Shown: positions 33,584-42,308 of the stretch, piece by piece
How the letters are laid out: the number at the start of each line of letters is the position of its first letter
How positions within the stretch are numbered: the first letter of the stretch is position 1
NCBI RefSeq assembly: GCF_039521975.1
Contig: NZ_BAAACZ010000024.1
Span: 1 to 64,000, forward strand
Length of the DNA: 64,000 nt
From: Alkalibacillus silvisoli
GTDB lineage: Bacteria > Bacillota > Bacilli > Bacillales > Alkalibacillaceae
Direction: 5' to 3'
Translations under genes and position numbers: made by a program
The notes under the pieces: generated by a model
Told to the model about the DNA's origin: nothing
Seen by the model: only the letters and a program-made list of their open reading frames with translations
Database searches by the model: none

Positions 33584-33913
33584 TTACTTACCTTGTATAT
33601 AGTCATATAAATCTTGCCACATAGAGCGGTCAAAAACCTCACTCGGTTCATTACCTTCTCCAATTACACCAAAACCAATCATCGTCCCCACAATTAAGGC
33701 GACAACACTTAATACGACGACGAGTATAAAGCGTAACCAAACTGGAAGATAGCGGATACGGCCTTTTTTCTGCTTCTTCTCTTTCTTTCTAGCTGCTTTA
33801 GCCGCTTTACGTTTTGATTGATTTTTCTCTTCTTTATTATTCTCTTTTGGTTTAAACATTTTAGTACCACGGATCTTACGTGACTTTTGATTCTGGTTTT
33901 CCTCTGAAGCCAT
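33584..33913 (-). CDS. EpuA-like (RNA polymerase subunit beta-annotated) small membrane protein
   Basis: 109 aa, ATG at 33913. A very basic Lys/Arg-rich cytoplasmic start (about 1-54), one membrane helix (about 60-82) and a short outside tail (NEPSEVFDRSMWQDLYDYIQGK). The motif PVWLRFILVVVLSVVALIVG then GFGVIGEGN is typical of the EpuA family, which databases often label DNA-directed RNA polymerase subunit beta without evidence. Location between flhP and fabZ agrees with other Bacillaceae. Role not established. Confidence 0.75.
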   Translation of the reverse strand: MASEENQNQKSRKIRGTKMFKPKENNKEEKNQSKRKAAKAARKKEKKQKKGRIRYLPVWLRFILVVVLSVVALIVGTMIGFGVIGEGNEPSEVFDRSMWQDLYDYIQGK

Positions 33914-33934
33914 ACTACAACCTCAATTCTAATG

Positions 33935-34759
33935 CTATCTCATATTTCCGATTAGACCCATCATTTGATCACCAATTGATAATGAACGTGCATTAAATTG
34001 GTAGGCACGTTGAGCTTCTAAAAGATCGGTCATTTCTTTAGCCATATTAACATTAGAGCCTTCTAATGCGCTAGGTGTAAGATTAGCCGCTTCAGGTGCA
34101 ACTGCTTCTACTAACTCACCAACAGGAACCTCTAAATCTTCTTCATTAATTCTAAATGAATTCGCATCAACTGGTTCCATTACTCTTGTGTTGTCAATAT
34201 CGACTACTTGTAACGTGGCTTCTATGGCTGATTCCCCACCGCGTGTGACTTCGATTTCACCTTGTTCGTTAATTGAAATATCCTCAAAATCGCCCTCAAA
34301 CACAATAGGGCCATCTTGACCTTCGACTGGATAACCCGCGTTCGTGGTTAACATCATGTCCCCATTAGCTTGTTCAGATAAATAAAAGTTACCAGCTCTT
34401 GTATATCGTGTTTCTACTTCACCATCTTGAGTCGGTGCATTAACTACAAAAAAGCGAAAATCATCGCCAATCGCCACATCTAATGGGCGGTCAGTTTGCT
34501 CTGGCGTTCCGGTTGTCATATTCATATTTATACTGGACATTTTTGCACCTGAGCCAACCCTGATTCCTTCTGGTGTTAGCCGAGGTGAGTCCTGGTCATA
34601 GCCTAATATATTATCAACCTGTTGATACATAAGAGAGGAAAACGCACCTTGACGCGACTTATAACCATGATTATTTATGTTAGATAAATTGTTAGATGTT
34701 AGGTCCATGCGTTGTTGCAGTTGACCCATTGTCGCTGCCGCATTAAACATATTTCGCAT
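33935..34759 (-). CDS. flhP: Flagellar hook-basal body (rod) protein FlhP
   Basis: 274 aa, start at 34759. Rod/hook-family N-terminus MRNMFNAAATMGQLQQRMDL then SNNLSNINNHGYKSRQGAF, and the C-terminal LEAQRAYQFNARSLSIGDQMM. Both terminal helices form the coiled coil of axial flagellar proteins. In B. subtilis FlhO and FlhP are the distal rod proteins. 26 bases after flhO. Confidence 0.9.
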   Translation of the reverse strand: MRNMFNAAATMGQLQQRMDLTSNNLSNINNHGYKSRQGAFSSLMYQQVDNILGYDQDSPRLTPEGIRVGSGAKMSSINMNMTTGTPEQTDRPLDVAIGDDFRFFVVNAPTQDGEVETRYTRAGNFYLSEQANGDMMLTTNAGYPVEGQDGPIVFEGDFEDISINEQGEIEVTRGGESAIEATLQVVDIDNTRVMEPVDANSFRINEEDLEVPVGELVEAVAPEAANLTPSALEGSNVNMAKEMTDLLEAQRAYQFNARSLSIGDQMMGLIGNMR

Positions 34760-34784
34760 CGATTAAGCCTCCTCTAATAAGGTC

Positions 34785-35606
34785 TTATCTTAAACGGCCG
34801 ATCTCATTAGCCGCTAACTCCATACTTTGATCGAACGTTCTTACAACTTGTTGGTTCATTTCAAACATACGGTGTGCACGTGTCATATCTGCCATGACGG
34901 CTTGTGGGTCAACATTGGACCATTCTAAATGACTTTGCTGGACTTGAAAATTAACACCATCAGCCGCTCGTGCATCAACAGCTTCAACATCACCATCATT
35001 ATTGAACAGATTATCGCCCTCTTTAACGAAATCATTCGCATTCGGGTGATAAGCAATGCCTAACATGGATTGATCGAATGGAGAAATGACTTCACCAGTT
35101 TCTAGCACCTCAAACGCTTCAGTACCTGTTTGAATTGGTGCCCCCGCTTCATCTAGGACATAATAGCCTTCGTTAGTCGTTAAAAAGCCCTCAGCATCAA
35201 CTGTGAAATTACCATTCCTTGTATAGCGAACTTCACCGTCTTCATTTTGAACCTCAAAAAATAGGAAACCCGTTTCATCAGGTATTTCACCATTTTGTAA
35301 AGCTAAGTCCGTTTGAAGTCCTGTTTCACGAACGTCACCTTGTTCAAACAATGGGACATCTTCTTGTAAGTACGTACCTGAATTGATCGAACCGACTATA
35401 TGGTTTCGTGGAATCGATAGCCCATTTTCAGTTGGTATGTTTCTGTTTTCCATATTTTGAATTAACATCTCGGGAAACGCACGAAACGTTGAGCGGTCTT
35501 GTTTAAAGCCTGGTGTAAGCGCGTTTGACATATTGTTACTTAAGGAATCTTGATGGCGTTGATTCGCAATCATTCCTGCACCAGCTGTATTAAAACCTCT
35601 TAGCAT
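34785..35606 (-). CDS. flhO: Flagellar hook-basal body (rod) protein FlhO
   Basis: 273 aa, start at 35606. MLRGFNTAGAGMIANQRHQD, then DSLSNNMSNALTPGFKQDRS, and C-terminal HRMFEMNQQVVRTFDQSMELAANEIG, all as in FlgG-like rod proteins. Paralogue of FlhP. It follows mbl directly, as in B. subtilis. Confidence 0.9.
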   Translation of the reverse strand: MLRGFNTAGAGMIANQRHQDSLSNNMSNALTPGFKQDRSTFRAFPEMLIQNMENRNIPTENGLSIPRNHIVGSINSGTYLQEDVPLFEQGDVRETGLQTDLALQNGEIPDETGFLFFEVQNEDGEVRYTRNGNFTVDAEGFLTTNEGYYVLDEAGAPIQTGTEAFEVLETGEVISPFDQSMLGIAYHPNANDFVKEGDNLFNNDGDVEAVDARAADGVNFQVQQSHLEWSNVDPQAVMADMTRAHRMFEMNQQVVRTFDQSMELAANEIGRLR

Positions 35607-35644
35607 GGTGTTGCCTCCTTTAAATCGTTTATTTAAAGATGGAT

Positions 35645-36646
35645 TTAGACGATTTTATCTTTTGGTAATTTATCAATATTTTCAAGCATAATACCTGTAC
35701 CTTCAGCAACGCAGCTCATTGGATTTTCTGCGATGAAGACAGGAACTTTTAACTCGTCTGCTAGAAGTTGATCAATTCCATTCAACAAACCACCGCCACC
35801 TGTAATGATGACACCACGATCAATAATATCTGCTGAAAGCTCTGGTGGTGTTGATTCTAGGACTGTTTTAGTTGCCTGTACAATCATGCTGACAGATTCA
35901 AGTAAGGCTTCTTCAATCTCATCCGACTGAACCGTAATTGTCCGTGGCAGACCTGATACTAAGTCACGTCCGCGAATGTCCATTGACTCATCACGGTTCC
36001 CTTTAAAAACAGTCGCGACATTCACCTTAATATCCTCAGCTGTGCGATCACCAATTAGTAGTTTGTATTTGCGTTTTATGTACTGTAAGATATCTTGGTC
36101 AAATTTGTCTCCAGCTAATTTAATGGATTCAGATGTTACGATATCACCCATTGAAAGTACAGCAACATCCGTTGTACCACCACCAATATCAACAACCATA
36201 TTACCGCTTGGTTGGAATATATCCATGCCAGCGCCAACTGCTGCTACTTTCGGCTCTTCTTCTAAGTAAATCTTTTTACCGCCAGATTTCTCCGCTGCTT
36301 CTTTAATCGCTTTTTGTTCAACTTTTGTTATGTTTGTTGGACAACAGACTAAAATGCGTGGCTTAGAGAACATACCGCGGACATTTATTTTCTCGATGAA
36401 ATAACGTAGCATAGCTTCAGTAACATCAAAATCTGCAATTACTCCATCTTTTAAAGGGCGGATTGCTTCGATATTCCCAGGTGTACGCCCGACCATACGG
36501 CGAGCTGCATGGCCAACTTCTAACACTTTACCTGTATTACGATCCATCGCAACAACCGATGGCTCATCTAAGACAATGCCCTTTCCTTTCACATGAATCA
36601 AAACATTTGCTGTACCTAAGTCAATCCCAATATCTCTAGCGAACAT
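35645..36646 (-). CDS. mbl: Rod-shape protein Mbl (MreB family actin)
   Basis: 333 aa, ATG at 36646. Actin-like ATPase motifs: DIGIDLGTANVLIHV (phosphate 1), EEEPKVAAVGAGMDIF, MVVDIGGGTTDVAVLS (phosphate 2) and GVIITGGGGLLNGIDQLL (adenosine). It forms membrane filaments that steer side-wall peptidoglycan synthesis. Length and sequence are like Mbl of B. subtilis. In B. subtilis spoIIID lies directly upstream; here about 5.7 kb of other genes separates them. Confidence 0.95.
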   Translation of the reverse strand: MFARDIGIDLGTANVLIHVKGKGIVLDEPSVVAMDRNTGKVLEVGHAARRMVGRTPGNIEAIRPLKDGVIADFDVTEAMLRYFIEKINVRGMFSKPRILVCCPTNITKVEQKAIKEAAEKSGGKKIYLEEEPKVAAVGAGMDIFQPSGNMVVDIGGGTTDVAVLSMGDIVTSESIKLAGDKFDQDILQYIKRKYKLLIGDRTAEDIKVNVATVFKGNRDESMDIRGRDLVSGLPRTITVQSDEIEEALLESVSMIVQATKTVLESTPPELSADIIDRGVIITGGGGLLNGIDQLLADELKVPVFIAENPMSCVAEGTGIMLENIDKLPKDKIV

Positions 36647-37023
36647 GTAAAATAAATCCCCCTGACTGATCCCATCATTTTGACGTACGAAAATATAATT
36701 AATCTATTGTAATATTTTATCACTTTTTTTCTAAAGTGTCATGTTATTTTTAGCCATTGTCGAAAGTTTATGAAAGGGACAACAGTGACGGATTGGTGGG
36801 AGGCGAAACTAGGTTTGGCCTTGATTAGATGATGTCACTTTTTGTCTTTTCGGCGAAATAAGTCGAAATGTGCGAGTGAGTAGTGCACTTCACGCAAAGA
36901 AAAACTCAAATTATATAACAAAGCACCACTTTGAGTGTAACACCTCCAATAGCAAGAAGAACTTTTCTATCCTATTCTTATGTGTTATAATTGTTATTAC
37001 AATTATAACTAGGATGTGATCTT
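36647..37023. other. 377-base gap between mbl and the toxin-antitoxin pair
   Basis: Divergent promoter region of mbl (minus) and the antitoxin gene (plus). Apart from the palindromic operator at 36985-37008 there is no gene or structure that can be supported. Confidence 0.6.
36985..37008 (+). promoter_or_regulatory. Perfect palindromic operator/promoter of the toxin-antitoxin pair
   Basis: TTATAATTGT (36985-36994), TATT, ACAATTATAA (36999-37008): 10-bp arms with no mismatch. The left arm contains TATAAT, a -10 box, 33 bases ahead of the antitoxin start. Antitoxin binding here would shut the promoter, the usual autoregulation. Confidence 0.7.
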
Positions 37024-37275
37024 TTGGAACAATTTGAAAGGAAAGTTACTAAGGTTGGAAATAGTTTCGGAATCACCCTTCCTACCGAATTACTTAAAAA
37101 AGTTGGCTTAACACAAGGGGATGATGTCCAAGTTGAGGTGAAAAATGGGAAAATTGTTTTGAGGAAAAAAGAGCCGGTAACGCTTCCTGAAGGTGTAGAT
37201 GCAGAATTTATGGATATTTTAAATGATGTCATTATTGAGCATGACAAAGCGTTTAAAGGGTTAGTGAACAGGTAA
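37024..37275 (+). CDS. AbrB/MazE-like antitoxin
   Basis: 83 aa with TTG start at 37024 behind AGGATG. The swapped-hairpin AbrB DNA-binding domain is in residues 1-50: FERKVTKVGNSFGITLPTEL then GLTQGDDVQVEV. The acidic C-terminus (LPEGVDAEFMDILNDVIIEHDKAFKGLVN) would bind and inhibit the toxin. The stop codon shares one base with the ATG of the Doc gene (TAATG), so the two are translated together. Confidence 0.82.
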   Translation: MEQFERKVTKVGNSFGITLPTELLKKVGLTQGDDVQVEVKNGKIVLRKKEPVTLPEGVDAEFMDILNDVIIEHDKAFKGLVNR

Positions 37276-37673
37276 TGGATGACCTTATCTATCTAACAAC
37301 AAAACAAGTCATTACTATTAACACAGTACAAATTCGCCTATATTCTCCAGATGAGCCAATGGGAGTTAAAGACCCAAGCTTACTTGATTCAGCTATTAAT
37401 CGACCAAAACAATCAGTACTTGGTAGCGATGCTTACCCCTCAATTTATGAAAAGGCAGCCGCACTTTTTGAATCAATTGTAAAAAACCACGCTTTCCATA
37501 ATGCCAATAAACGAACCGCACTTGCCTCACTAATTATTTTCTTAAAAACAAACCATTACCACTGGACTATGGGAACCGAAGAAGAGCAAGACTTTACAGT
37601 TGATGTCGTAAATCATAAGTACACGTTTAAAGAAATTGTTTCAACAATAGAAAGTCATACAGAAAAAATGTAA
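37275..37673 (+). CDS. Doc/Fic-family toxin
   Basis: 132 aa, ATG at 37275 overlapping the antitoxin stop. Doc (death on curing) family with the intact active motif HAFHNANKR (72-80), corresponding to HxFx(N/D)xNKR. Phage P1 Doc phosphorylates elongation factor Tu through this site and stops translation. Length and fold region agree. Partner of the AbrB-like antitoxin upstream. No flanking phage or plasmid genes are seen. Confidence 0.88.
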   Translation: MDDLIYLTTKQVITINTVQIRLYSPDEPMGVKDPSLLDSAINRPKQSVLGSDAYPSIYEKAAALFESIVKNHAFHNANKRTALASLIIFLKTNHYHWTMGTEEEQDFTVDVVNHKYTFKEIVSTIESHTEKM

Positions 37674-37969
37674 ACCCATTTCTTATGCGTTTTAACACCC
37701 GATTGTGCTTAGCTTTTCGCCACGGCCATCGACACTGTAGATACATGTTTCCCCACGATGATTTGAAAGACCGCGTTTCCTTTGCCTTTTTTTAAGATGT
37801 GAAAGCTTCCATATAGGCTCTCAAAAACCCTGTTTAATTAGATCACAAATAAGGATCTTCTCGTGTATTTCTGAAATTGTGCCGCTACCCCAACAATTAT
37901 TATAGAGCTGGATTAAAAATCACCGCCAATATGGGTTATTAGCGGTGTGTAACAATTTAGCATTCAGAA
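37674..37969. other. 296-base gap after the Doc gene
   Basis: Contains the terminator at 37912-37947 and otherwise non-coding sequence. The stretch 37720-37900 has the mixed look of a worn-out mobile element end, but no inverted repeats, target duplication or transposase piece can be shown. Confidence 0.5.
37912..37947 (-). terminator. Terminator of the acyl-CoA operon
   Basis: CACCGC (37921-37926) pairs with GCGGTG (37942-37947). On the minus strand it is followed by ATTTTTAAT. It lies 23 bases after the dehydrogenase stop. Confidence 0.65.
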
Positions 37970-39649
37970 TCAATGGGTAGCCGTTATTTTCTCTTCTTGC
38001 TTAACGATTATATCAAAATGTTTTAAAGCTAAGTCTGATACGTGGTGGCAAGCTTTGAAAGTCTGTTCAATCAATACTTCTGCAATGGCGTAAGTCCGTT
38101 CATCTTGCTCATCATCTGCCATCTCTAATGCTGTAATACCTTCTAGAATATTCGTCATGAGTACAGCCACTTTCTTCGGGTGAAGAAGCATCATATCATC
38201 ACTCGATTCAGATAGTTGTGATAGCATTTTAATAAGGTCATTCATACTTTGTTTAACTGGATTGATTAATGGCGATACATGGTCTGATAACTGGTTGAGT
38301 CTCTTGCCCATTTCATCTAAAAACTGTTCGTGTACGCTATACTTCTTCATCAGCCGTAATACTTCAAGGCCTAGTATGTTAGCTGTGCCTTCCCACACAG
38401 TTAATACTTGGGCATCGCGAAGTAACCTTGGGGTGACAAAATCTTCAATAAAGCCATTTCCACCATGCATTTCAATTGCTTCATGTGAGAAATCAATCGC
38501 TTGTTCTGCTGTTTCTTTCTTCAAGAGTGCAATGTAAAGACGTAGCATGGCCCGCTCTTCTTCTGTTGGTTCTGAACCTTTTGCCATAACCGAATCAAAT
38601 TGATTGACTAAGTCAAATGTAGCTGTCATTTCGACTTCGAGCTTAGAGGCTAGGCGGACTAACGTTTCTTTGACCATTGGGTAGTCTTTAAGTTTATTAC
38701 CAAATGCATTTCGCTCAAATGCATAATCACGTGCTTCACAGTAAGCCCTTCGCATAATGCCAAGTGAGGCTACTGCGTTACAAACCCTTGATAGATTAAG
38801 AGCTTCCATCATATATTTAAAGCCTTCAGATTGTTCGCCTACTAAGTACGCCTTTGCCCCGTTAAATTCGACCTCAGCTGATGGGACTGCGCGAACACCT
38901 AGTTTATCTTTTAAGCGGCGGATTGATAATTGATTGTTATGACGATTTTCTTCCCATGGGACTAAAAACAGGCTTAATCCACGTGTGCCTTCTAAAGCGT
39001 CTTCCGTACGCGCTAAAACCATCGCAACACCGCACATACCGCTGTTACTGGCAAAATATTTTTCACCGTATAACCGGTAATAATCACCTTCTTGATGTGC
39101 TTCTACAACATTAGCGCCAACATCTGAACCACCTTGGCGTTCTGTTAAAAACGTCGCCCCTTCATATAACTCGGTATCTCCTGTTGCAATGACATGAGGT
39201 AAGAAACGCGCTCTTAGTTCGTCATTAGCATAATGATCGATTAAATAAGCTGTCGCCATGGTTAAGGTGACAGGACAATAAAAACCTGGTTCGGACTGGG
39301 ATAAGACGTAACCTTGGGCGTAAGAATACATGTAATTACCGGTATCTTCAAGCTCTGGTATCTCTTTATGAACATAGCCGACGATTCCTGTTTCATACGT
39401 TTCTTTGACCGTTTCAAGATAACCATCATTAACCCAAACCTCATTCACTTCTTCGCCCATTTTATTATATTTTATTAGGCGTGGTTGCCCGTCTCTGTCT
39501 GTATGAACAGCCCGTTTTTCAATATCTGTTGCTACACGTTCACCGAATTTCGTTAATTGTTCATTTGCATAGTCGAAAAGGTGGGCGGGTAATTGCTTTT
39601 TTAATATTTTTTGTAATAACGGGTCAGTGGTGTAAAAATTTTGACTCAC
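37970..39649 (-). CDS. Acyl-CoA dehydrogenase (AidB-like branch)
   Basis: 559 aa, start at 39649, overlapping the ligase stop by four bases (ATGA). FAD-dependent acyl-CoA oxidation. The N-terminal helical part is followed by FLTERQGGSDVGANVVEA (about 170-187, flavin site) and GEKYFASNSGMCGVAMVLAR, and the C-terminal part has EAIEMHGGNGFIEDFVTPRLLRDAQVLTVWEGTANI. The long N-terminus and the TERQGGSDV motif place it with AidB-like enzymes rather than short-chain dehydrogenases. Substrate unknown; with the ligase it probably breaks down a fatty or branched acyl-CoA. Confidence 0.88.
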   Translation of the reverse strand: MSQNFYTTDPLLQKILKKQLPAHLFDYANEQLTKFGERVATDIEKRAVHTDRDGQPRLIKYNKMGEEVNEVWVNDGYLETVKETYETGIVGYVHKEIPELEDTGNYMYSYAQGYVLSQSEPGFYCPVTLTMATAYLIDHYANDELRARFLPHVIATGDTELYEGATFLTERQGGSDVGANVVEAHQEGDYYRLYGEKYFASNSGMCGVAMVLARTEDALEGTRGLSLFLVPWEENRHNNQLSIRRLKDKLGVRAVPSAEVEFNGAKAYLVGEQSEGFKYMMEALNLSRVCNAVASLGIMRRAYCEARDYAFERNAFGNKLKDYPMVKETLVRLASKLEVEMTATFDLVNQFDSVMAKGSEPTEEERAMLRLYIALLKKETAEQAIDFSHEAIEMHGGNGFIEDFVTPRLLRDAQVLTVWEGTANILGLEVLRLMKKYSVHEQFLDEMGKRLNQLSDHVSPLINPVKQSMNDLIKMLSQLSESSDDMMLLHPKKVAVLMTNILEGITALEMADDEQDERTYAIAEVLIEQTFKACHHVSDLALKHFDIIVKQEEKITATH

Positions 39650-41163
39650 AGTGATGCCTCCTGACTTTCGCGTAATTGATTACGTAATAGCTTTCCTGTC
39701 GCATTACGTGGTAGCGCTTCCAACCTTTCATAAAATCTAGGAATCTTATAACTTGCTATTTTGTTTTCTAAAAAGGCTTTAAGTGTTGATTCTAAGTCAG
39801 CTACATCATCATTTACTACGACAAATGCTTTCGCTGATTCACCCCATTCTTTATGTGGAACACCAACAATAGCTATATCTTCAACGGCTGGATGTTGCAT
39901 AAGTACTTTTTCAACTTCAGTTGGGTAAATGTTAGCTCCACCAGATATAATGACGTCTTTCTTACGGTCAATAACCCAGTAGTAACCATCCTCATCTTGT
40001 CTTGCAATGTCGCCTGTATAAAGCCATCCATCTTTAATCGATTCTTTAGTTTTCTCAGGTGCTCTATAGTATTCTTTCATCGTCCCTTCACCAAGTATGA
40101 TGATTTCACCTGGTTCACCTTGAGCGACATCTTTTCCTTCATCATCCACTAGGCGAATCTCACAATTTAAAGCAGCGCGTCTTCCGATACTACCAGATTT
40201 CTCAGCGTGTTCTTCTGATTGAAGCAACGTGCCATTGGGTCCTGCTTCTGTTAAACCATAGACACAAACTAGTTTATTAGTATTAAATTTATCTTTAACT
40301 AATTTAACTTCATTCGTACCCAATGGCGCTCCTCCATAGACCCAGTACTCCATTGACGATAAGTCATATTCTTCTATTTCAGGGTGCTTCGCTGTCATGA
40401 GGTAGGCGACAGGTGCTCCGAAGAAATGAGTTACCCTTTCTTTAGAAACCATTTGTAGCAATAAGTCTGGTGTGAAAGTTGGTGCTAATACGTGTGTCGC
40501 TCCTACATATAAACCTGCTACCATAAAGAGGTGAAGTGGTGCAGAGTGACTGAGTGGCATCATGTGTAATACGCGACTGTCTTTACTCATTGGCATTTCG
40601 ATACAGATCATAGTGGCAACAGTTAAAATATTTCGGTGTGTAAACAGAACCCCTTTAGGATCACCTGTTGTACCCGATGTATATAAAATTGAAGCATCAT
40701 CACCTTCTTTTGCATCACATTCGACTGGCGTTGCTTCACCTTTTAACAATGTGTCAAAAGAAAGCCAATCACCTTCTGCTTCACCAGTTTTAATCAATGT
40801 TAAATGTTTATCTTCAGCCAAGTTTTGAGATTGTTCAAATAAAAGCTCATGAGTTACCAAAAACTGTGCTTCACTATGATCTAAAATATACTGAATCTCT
40901 CGTTGGGCTAGCTTGGCGTTAATAGGAATGACGATCCCTTTAATTCTTAAAACGGCTACATAAAGTGACATAAACTCAGGTACATTCGGCATGTGGACCA
41001 CAAGTTTATTCCCTTCTTTAAATCCTAGTTCTTTTAATCTGTTGGCGATACGGTTAACTTGTTCATCCCACTCTTGATACGAAATCCGCACATGTGGTGA
41101 CACTAATGCCTCATGGTCTGGGTATTTACGAGATTGATAAGCTAACAGTTCAGATATATTCAT
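39646..41163 (-). CDS. AMP-forming acyl-CoA ligase
   Basis: 505 aa, ATG at 41163. The P-loop-like SILYTSGTTGDPKGVLFTH (about 158-176), YGLTEAGPNG and YTGDIARQDEDGYYWVIDRKKDVIISGG are the adenylate-forming motifs, and GKLLRNQLRE near the end carries the catalytic Lys of the C-terminal domain. Activates a carboxylic acid with ATP and CoA; the closest style is medium/long-chain or aryl acyl-CoA ligase. Middle gene of MerR-ligase-dehydrogenase, three bases after the regulator. Confidence 0.9.
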   Translation of the reverse strand: MNISELLAYQSRKYPDHEALVSPHVRISYQEWDEQVNRIANRLKELGFKEGNKLVVHMPNVPEFMSLYVAVLRIKGIVIPINAKLAQREIQYILDHSEAQFLVTHELLFEQSQNLAEDKHLTLIKTGEAEGDWLSFDTLLKGEATPVECDAKEGDDASILYTSGTTGDPKGVLFTHRNILTVATMICIEMPMSKDSRVLHMMPLSHSAPLHLFMVAGLYVGATHVLAPTFTPDLLLQMVSKERVTHFFGAPVAYLMTAKHPEIEEYDLSSMEYWVYGGAPLGTNEVKLVKDKFNTNKLVCVYGLTEAGPNGTLLQSEEHAEKSGSIGRRAALNCEIRLVDDEGKDVAQGEPGEIIILGEGTMKEYYRAPEKTKESIKDGWLYTGDIARQDEDGYYWVIDRKKDVIISGGANIYPTEVEKVLMQHPAVEDIAIVGVPHKEWGESAKAFVVVNDDVADLESTLKAFLENKIASYKIPRFYERLEALPRNATGKLLRNQLRESQEASL

Positions 41164-41166
41164 TGA

Positions 41167-41556
41167 CTATTCCTCCTCTAATTTGTTTAACTCATCGTGA
41201 AACACTTGCATGAGCTGTTCCATTTCACCTTTCATTTCGTTTAATTCTTCAATTCGCTTTGAGACTTCTTTAATTTTGTCCTCACCATATTCGACTGTCC
41301 GCTTCAATTGTTCTTTTCCAGTCGGGTCCTCTTCAAACAGCAATACCATTTCTTTAATCTCATCTAAATTAAAACCATACTTTTTACCACGAAAAATGAG
41401 TTGCAACTGTGTTTGTTCCTTTTTCGTAAATTGTCTATGACCACTTTGGTTGCGTTTCGGTTTTAACAGCCCAACTTCTTCGTAATAGCGGATCGTACGA
41501 GTTGATACATTAAACTGTTGGGCTAAATCAGAGATCGAATACATGGCAACTGTCAC
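41167..41556 (-). CDS. MerR-family regulator of the acyl-CoA operon
   Basis: 129 aa from GTG at 41556, or 125 aa from ATG at 41544; neither start has perfect spacing from AAGGAGG. Winged-helix part: MYSISDLAQQFNVSTRTIRYYEEVGLLKPKRNQSGHRQF, then the dimerisation coiled coil. No Cys pair for metals, so the signal is probably an acyl-CoA. Similar in design to LiuR, which controls branched-chain amino acid and fatty acid breakdown, and a LiuR-like operator is upstream. It probably controls its own operon. Confidence 0.88.
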   Translation of the reverse strand: MTVAMYSISDLAQQFNVSTRTIRYYEEVGLLKPKRNQSGHRQFTKKEQTQLQLIFRGKKYGFNLDEIKEMVLLFEEDPTGKEQLKRTVEYGEDKIKEVSKRIEELNEMKGEMEQLMQVFHDELNKLEEE

Positions 41557-41601
41557 ACCTCCTTATATTTTTCTGAATTTTCCTATATTTTTAGTTTACC
41601 A

Positions 41602-41617
41602 TTTACGTTAACGTTAA
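41602..41617 (-). promoter_or_regulatory. LiuR-like MerR operator
   Basis: TTTACGTTAACGTTAA is a palindrome with one mismatch, matching the TTTACGTTAACGTAAA-type site of LiuR regulators. It lies 46 bases ahead of the MerR gene. Confidence 0.6.
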
Positions 41618-41692
41618 GTTCAACTAATTTTTGTCATGTTTTAGTTAGTTTTTGATTATATATTAATAGAGTGTTTAATAGGGGGATTCATA

Positions 41693-42202
41693 TTGAAAAA
41701 ATACTTAATCTATAGTGGCGTTGTTGTCGTTTTTTGTCTAATTACGATTGGAGCTTTTTCATTTTTGAATGGACAAGTTAATCATTCAGATGATGAGGGT
41801 TCACTGAATTTTGTTTTAAGTGGGGAAAGTGAATATTGGGAGTTGTCCCATTATAAAATAGAGATTAAACCACAAGAGCTTTTAGCTGGTCAGGGCGAAT
41901 TGAAGTTTAAACATGGTCATGAATATGATGAGACAGATTATTTCTATTACACAGTTATTGCGAACGTTAATGGCAATACTGAAACTTTGGCTAGTTCCTC
42001 TATTCATATGAAAGACGGCGAGAAAATTGGAATTGATGAGTTTGTAATGGGAGAAAATCATGTCGGAGGTTTCTTTTATAATGAAGAGGGAGAGTACGTT
42101 ACAGAAGAAGATATTTGGCAAATATATATCATAATGGAGTGGCATGATTCAAATGGGGAAATGGTTTATGATCAAATGTTGTTGTATCAATCAAACGTTT
42201 GA
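41693..42202 (+). CDS. Exported or membrane-anchored protein of unknown function
   Basis: 169 aa, TTG start at 41693 eight bases after AGGGGG. N-terminal hydrophobic helix (about 4-26, YLIYSGVVVVFCLITIGAFSFL), then an acidic outside domain that looks beta-rich (for example ELSHYKIEIKPQELLAGQGELKF, YFYYTVIANVNGNTE). No lipobox Cys at the right place and no known family. Stands alone between two minus-strand units, converging on spoIIID. Confidence 0.65.
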   Translation: MKKYLIYSGVVVVFCLITIGAFSFLNGQVNHSDDEGSLNFVLSGESEYWELSHYKIEIKPQELLAGQGELKFKHGHEYDETDYFYYTVIANVNGNTETLASSSIHMKDGEKIGIDEFVMGENHVGGFFYNEEGEYVTEEDIWQIYIIMEWHDSNGEMVYDQMLLYQSNV

Positions 42203-42210
42203 TTAAACAC

Positions 42211-42283
42211 GAAAAAAGCCTGTCACTGTTAATTAGGTTATGGCTAAACTTATGTAACCTATAGATACACCTTAGTGACAGGC
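42211..42283 (-). terminator. Nested hairpin terminator of spoIIID
   Basis: Outer stem GCCTGTCACT (42218-42227) with AGTGACAGGC (42274-42283); inner stem TAGGTTA (42234-42240) with TAACCTA (42255-42261). A run of six T follows the outer stem on the minus strand. Also closes the converging plus-strand gene. Confidence 0.8.
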
Positions 42284-42308
42284 GGTTAGGTCGTACAACA
42301 CAACACTA

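Noticed and set aside
37720..37900. Remnant of an insertion sequence
   Set aside because: No terminal repeats, target duplication or transposase fragment could be shown.
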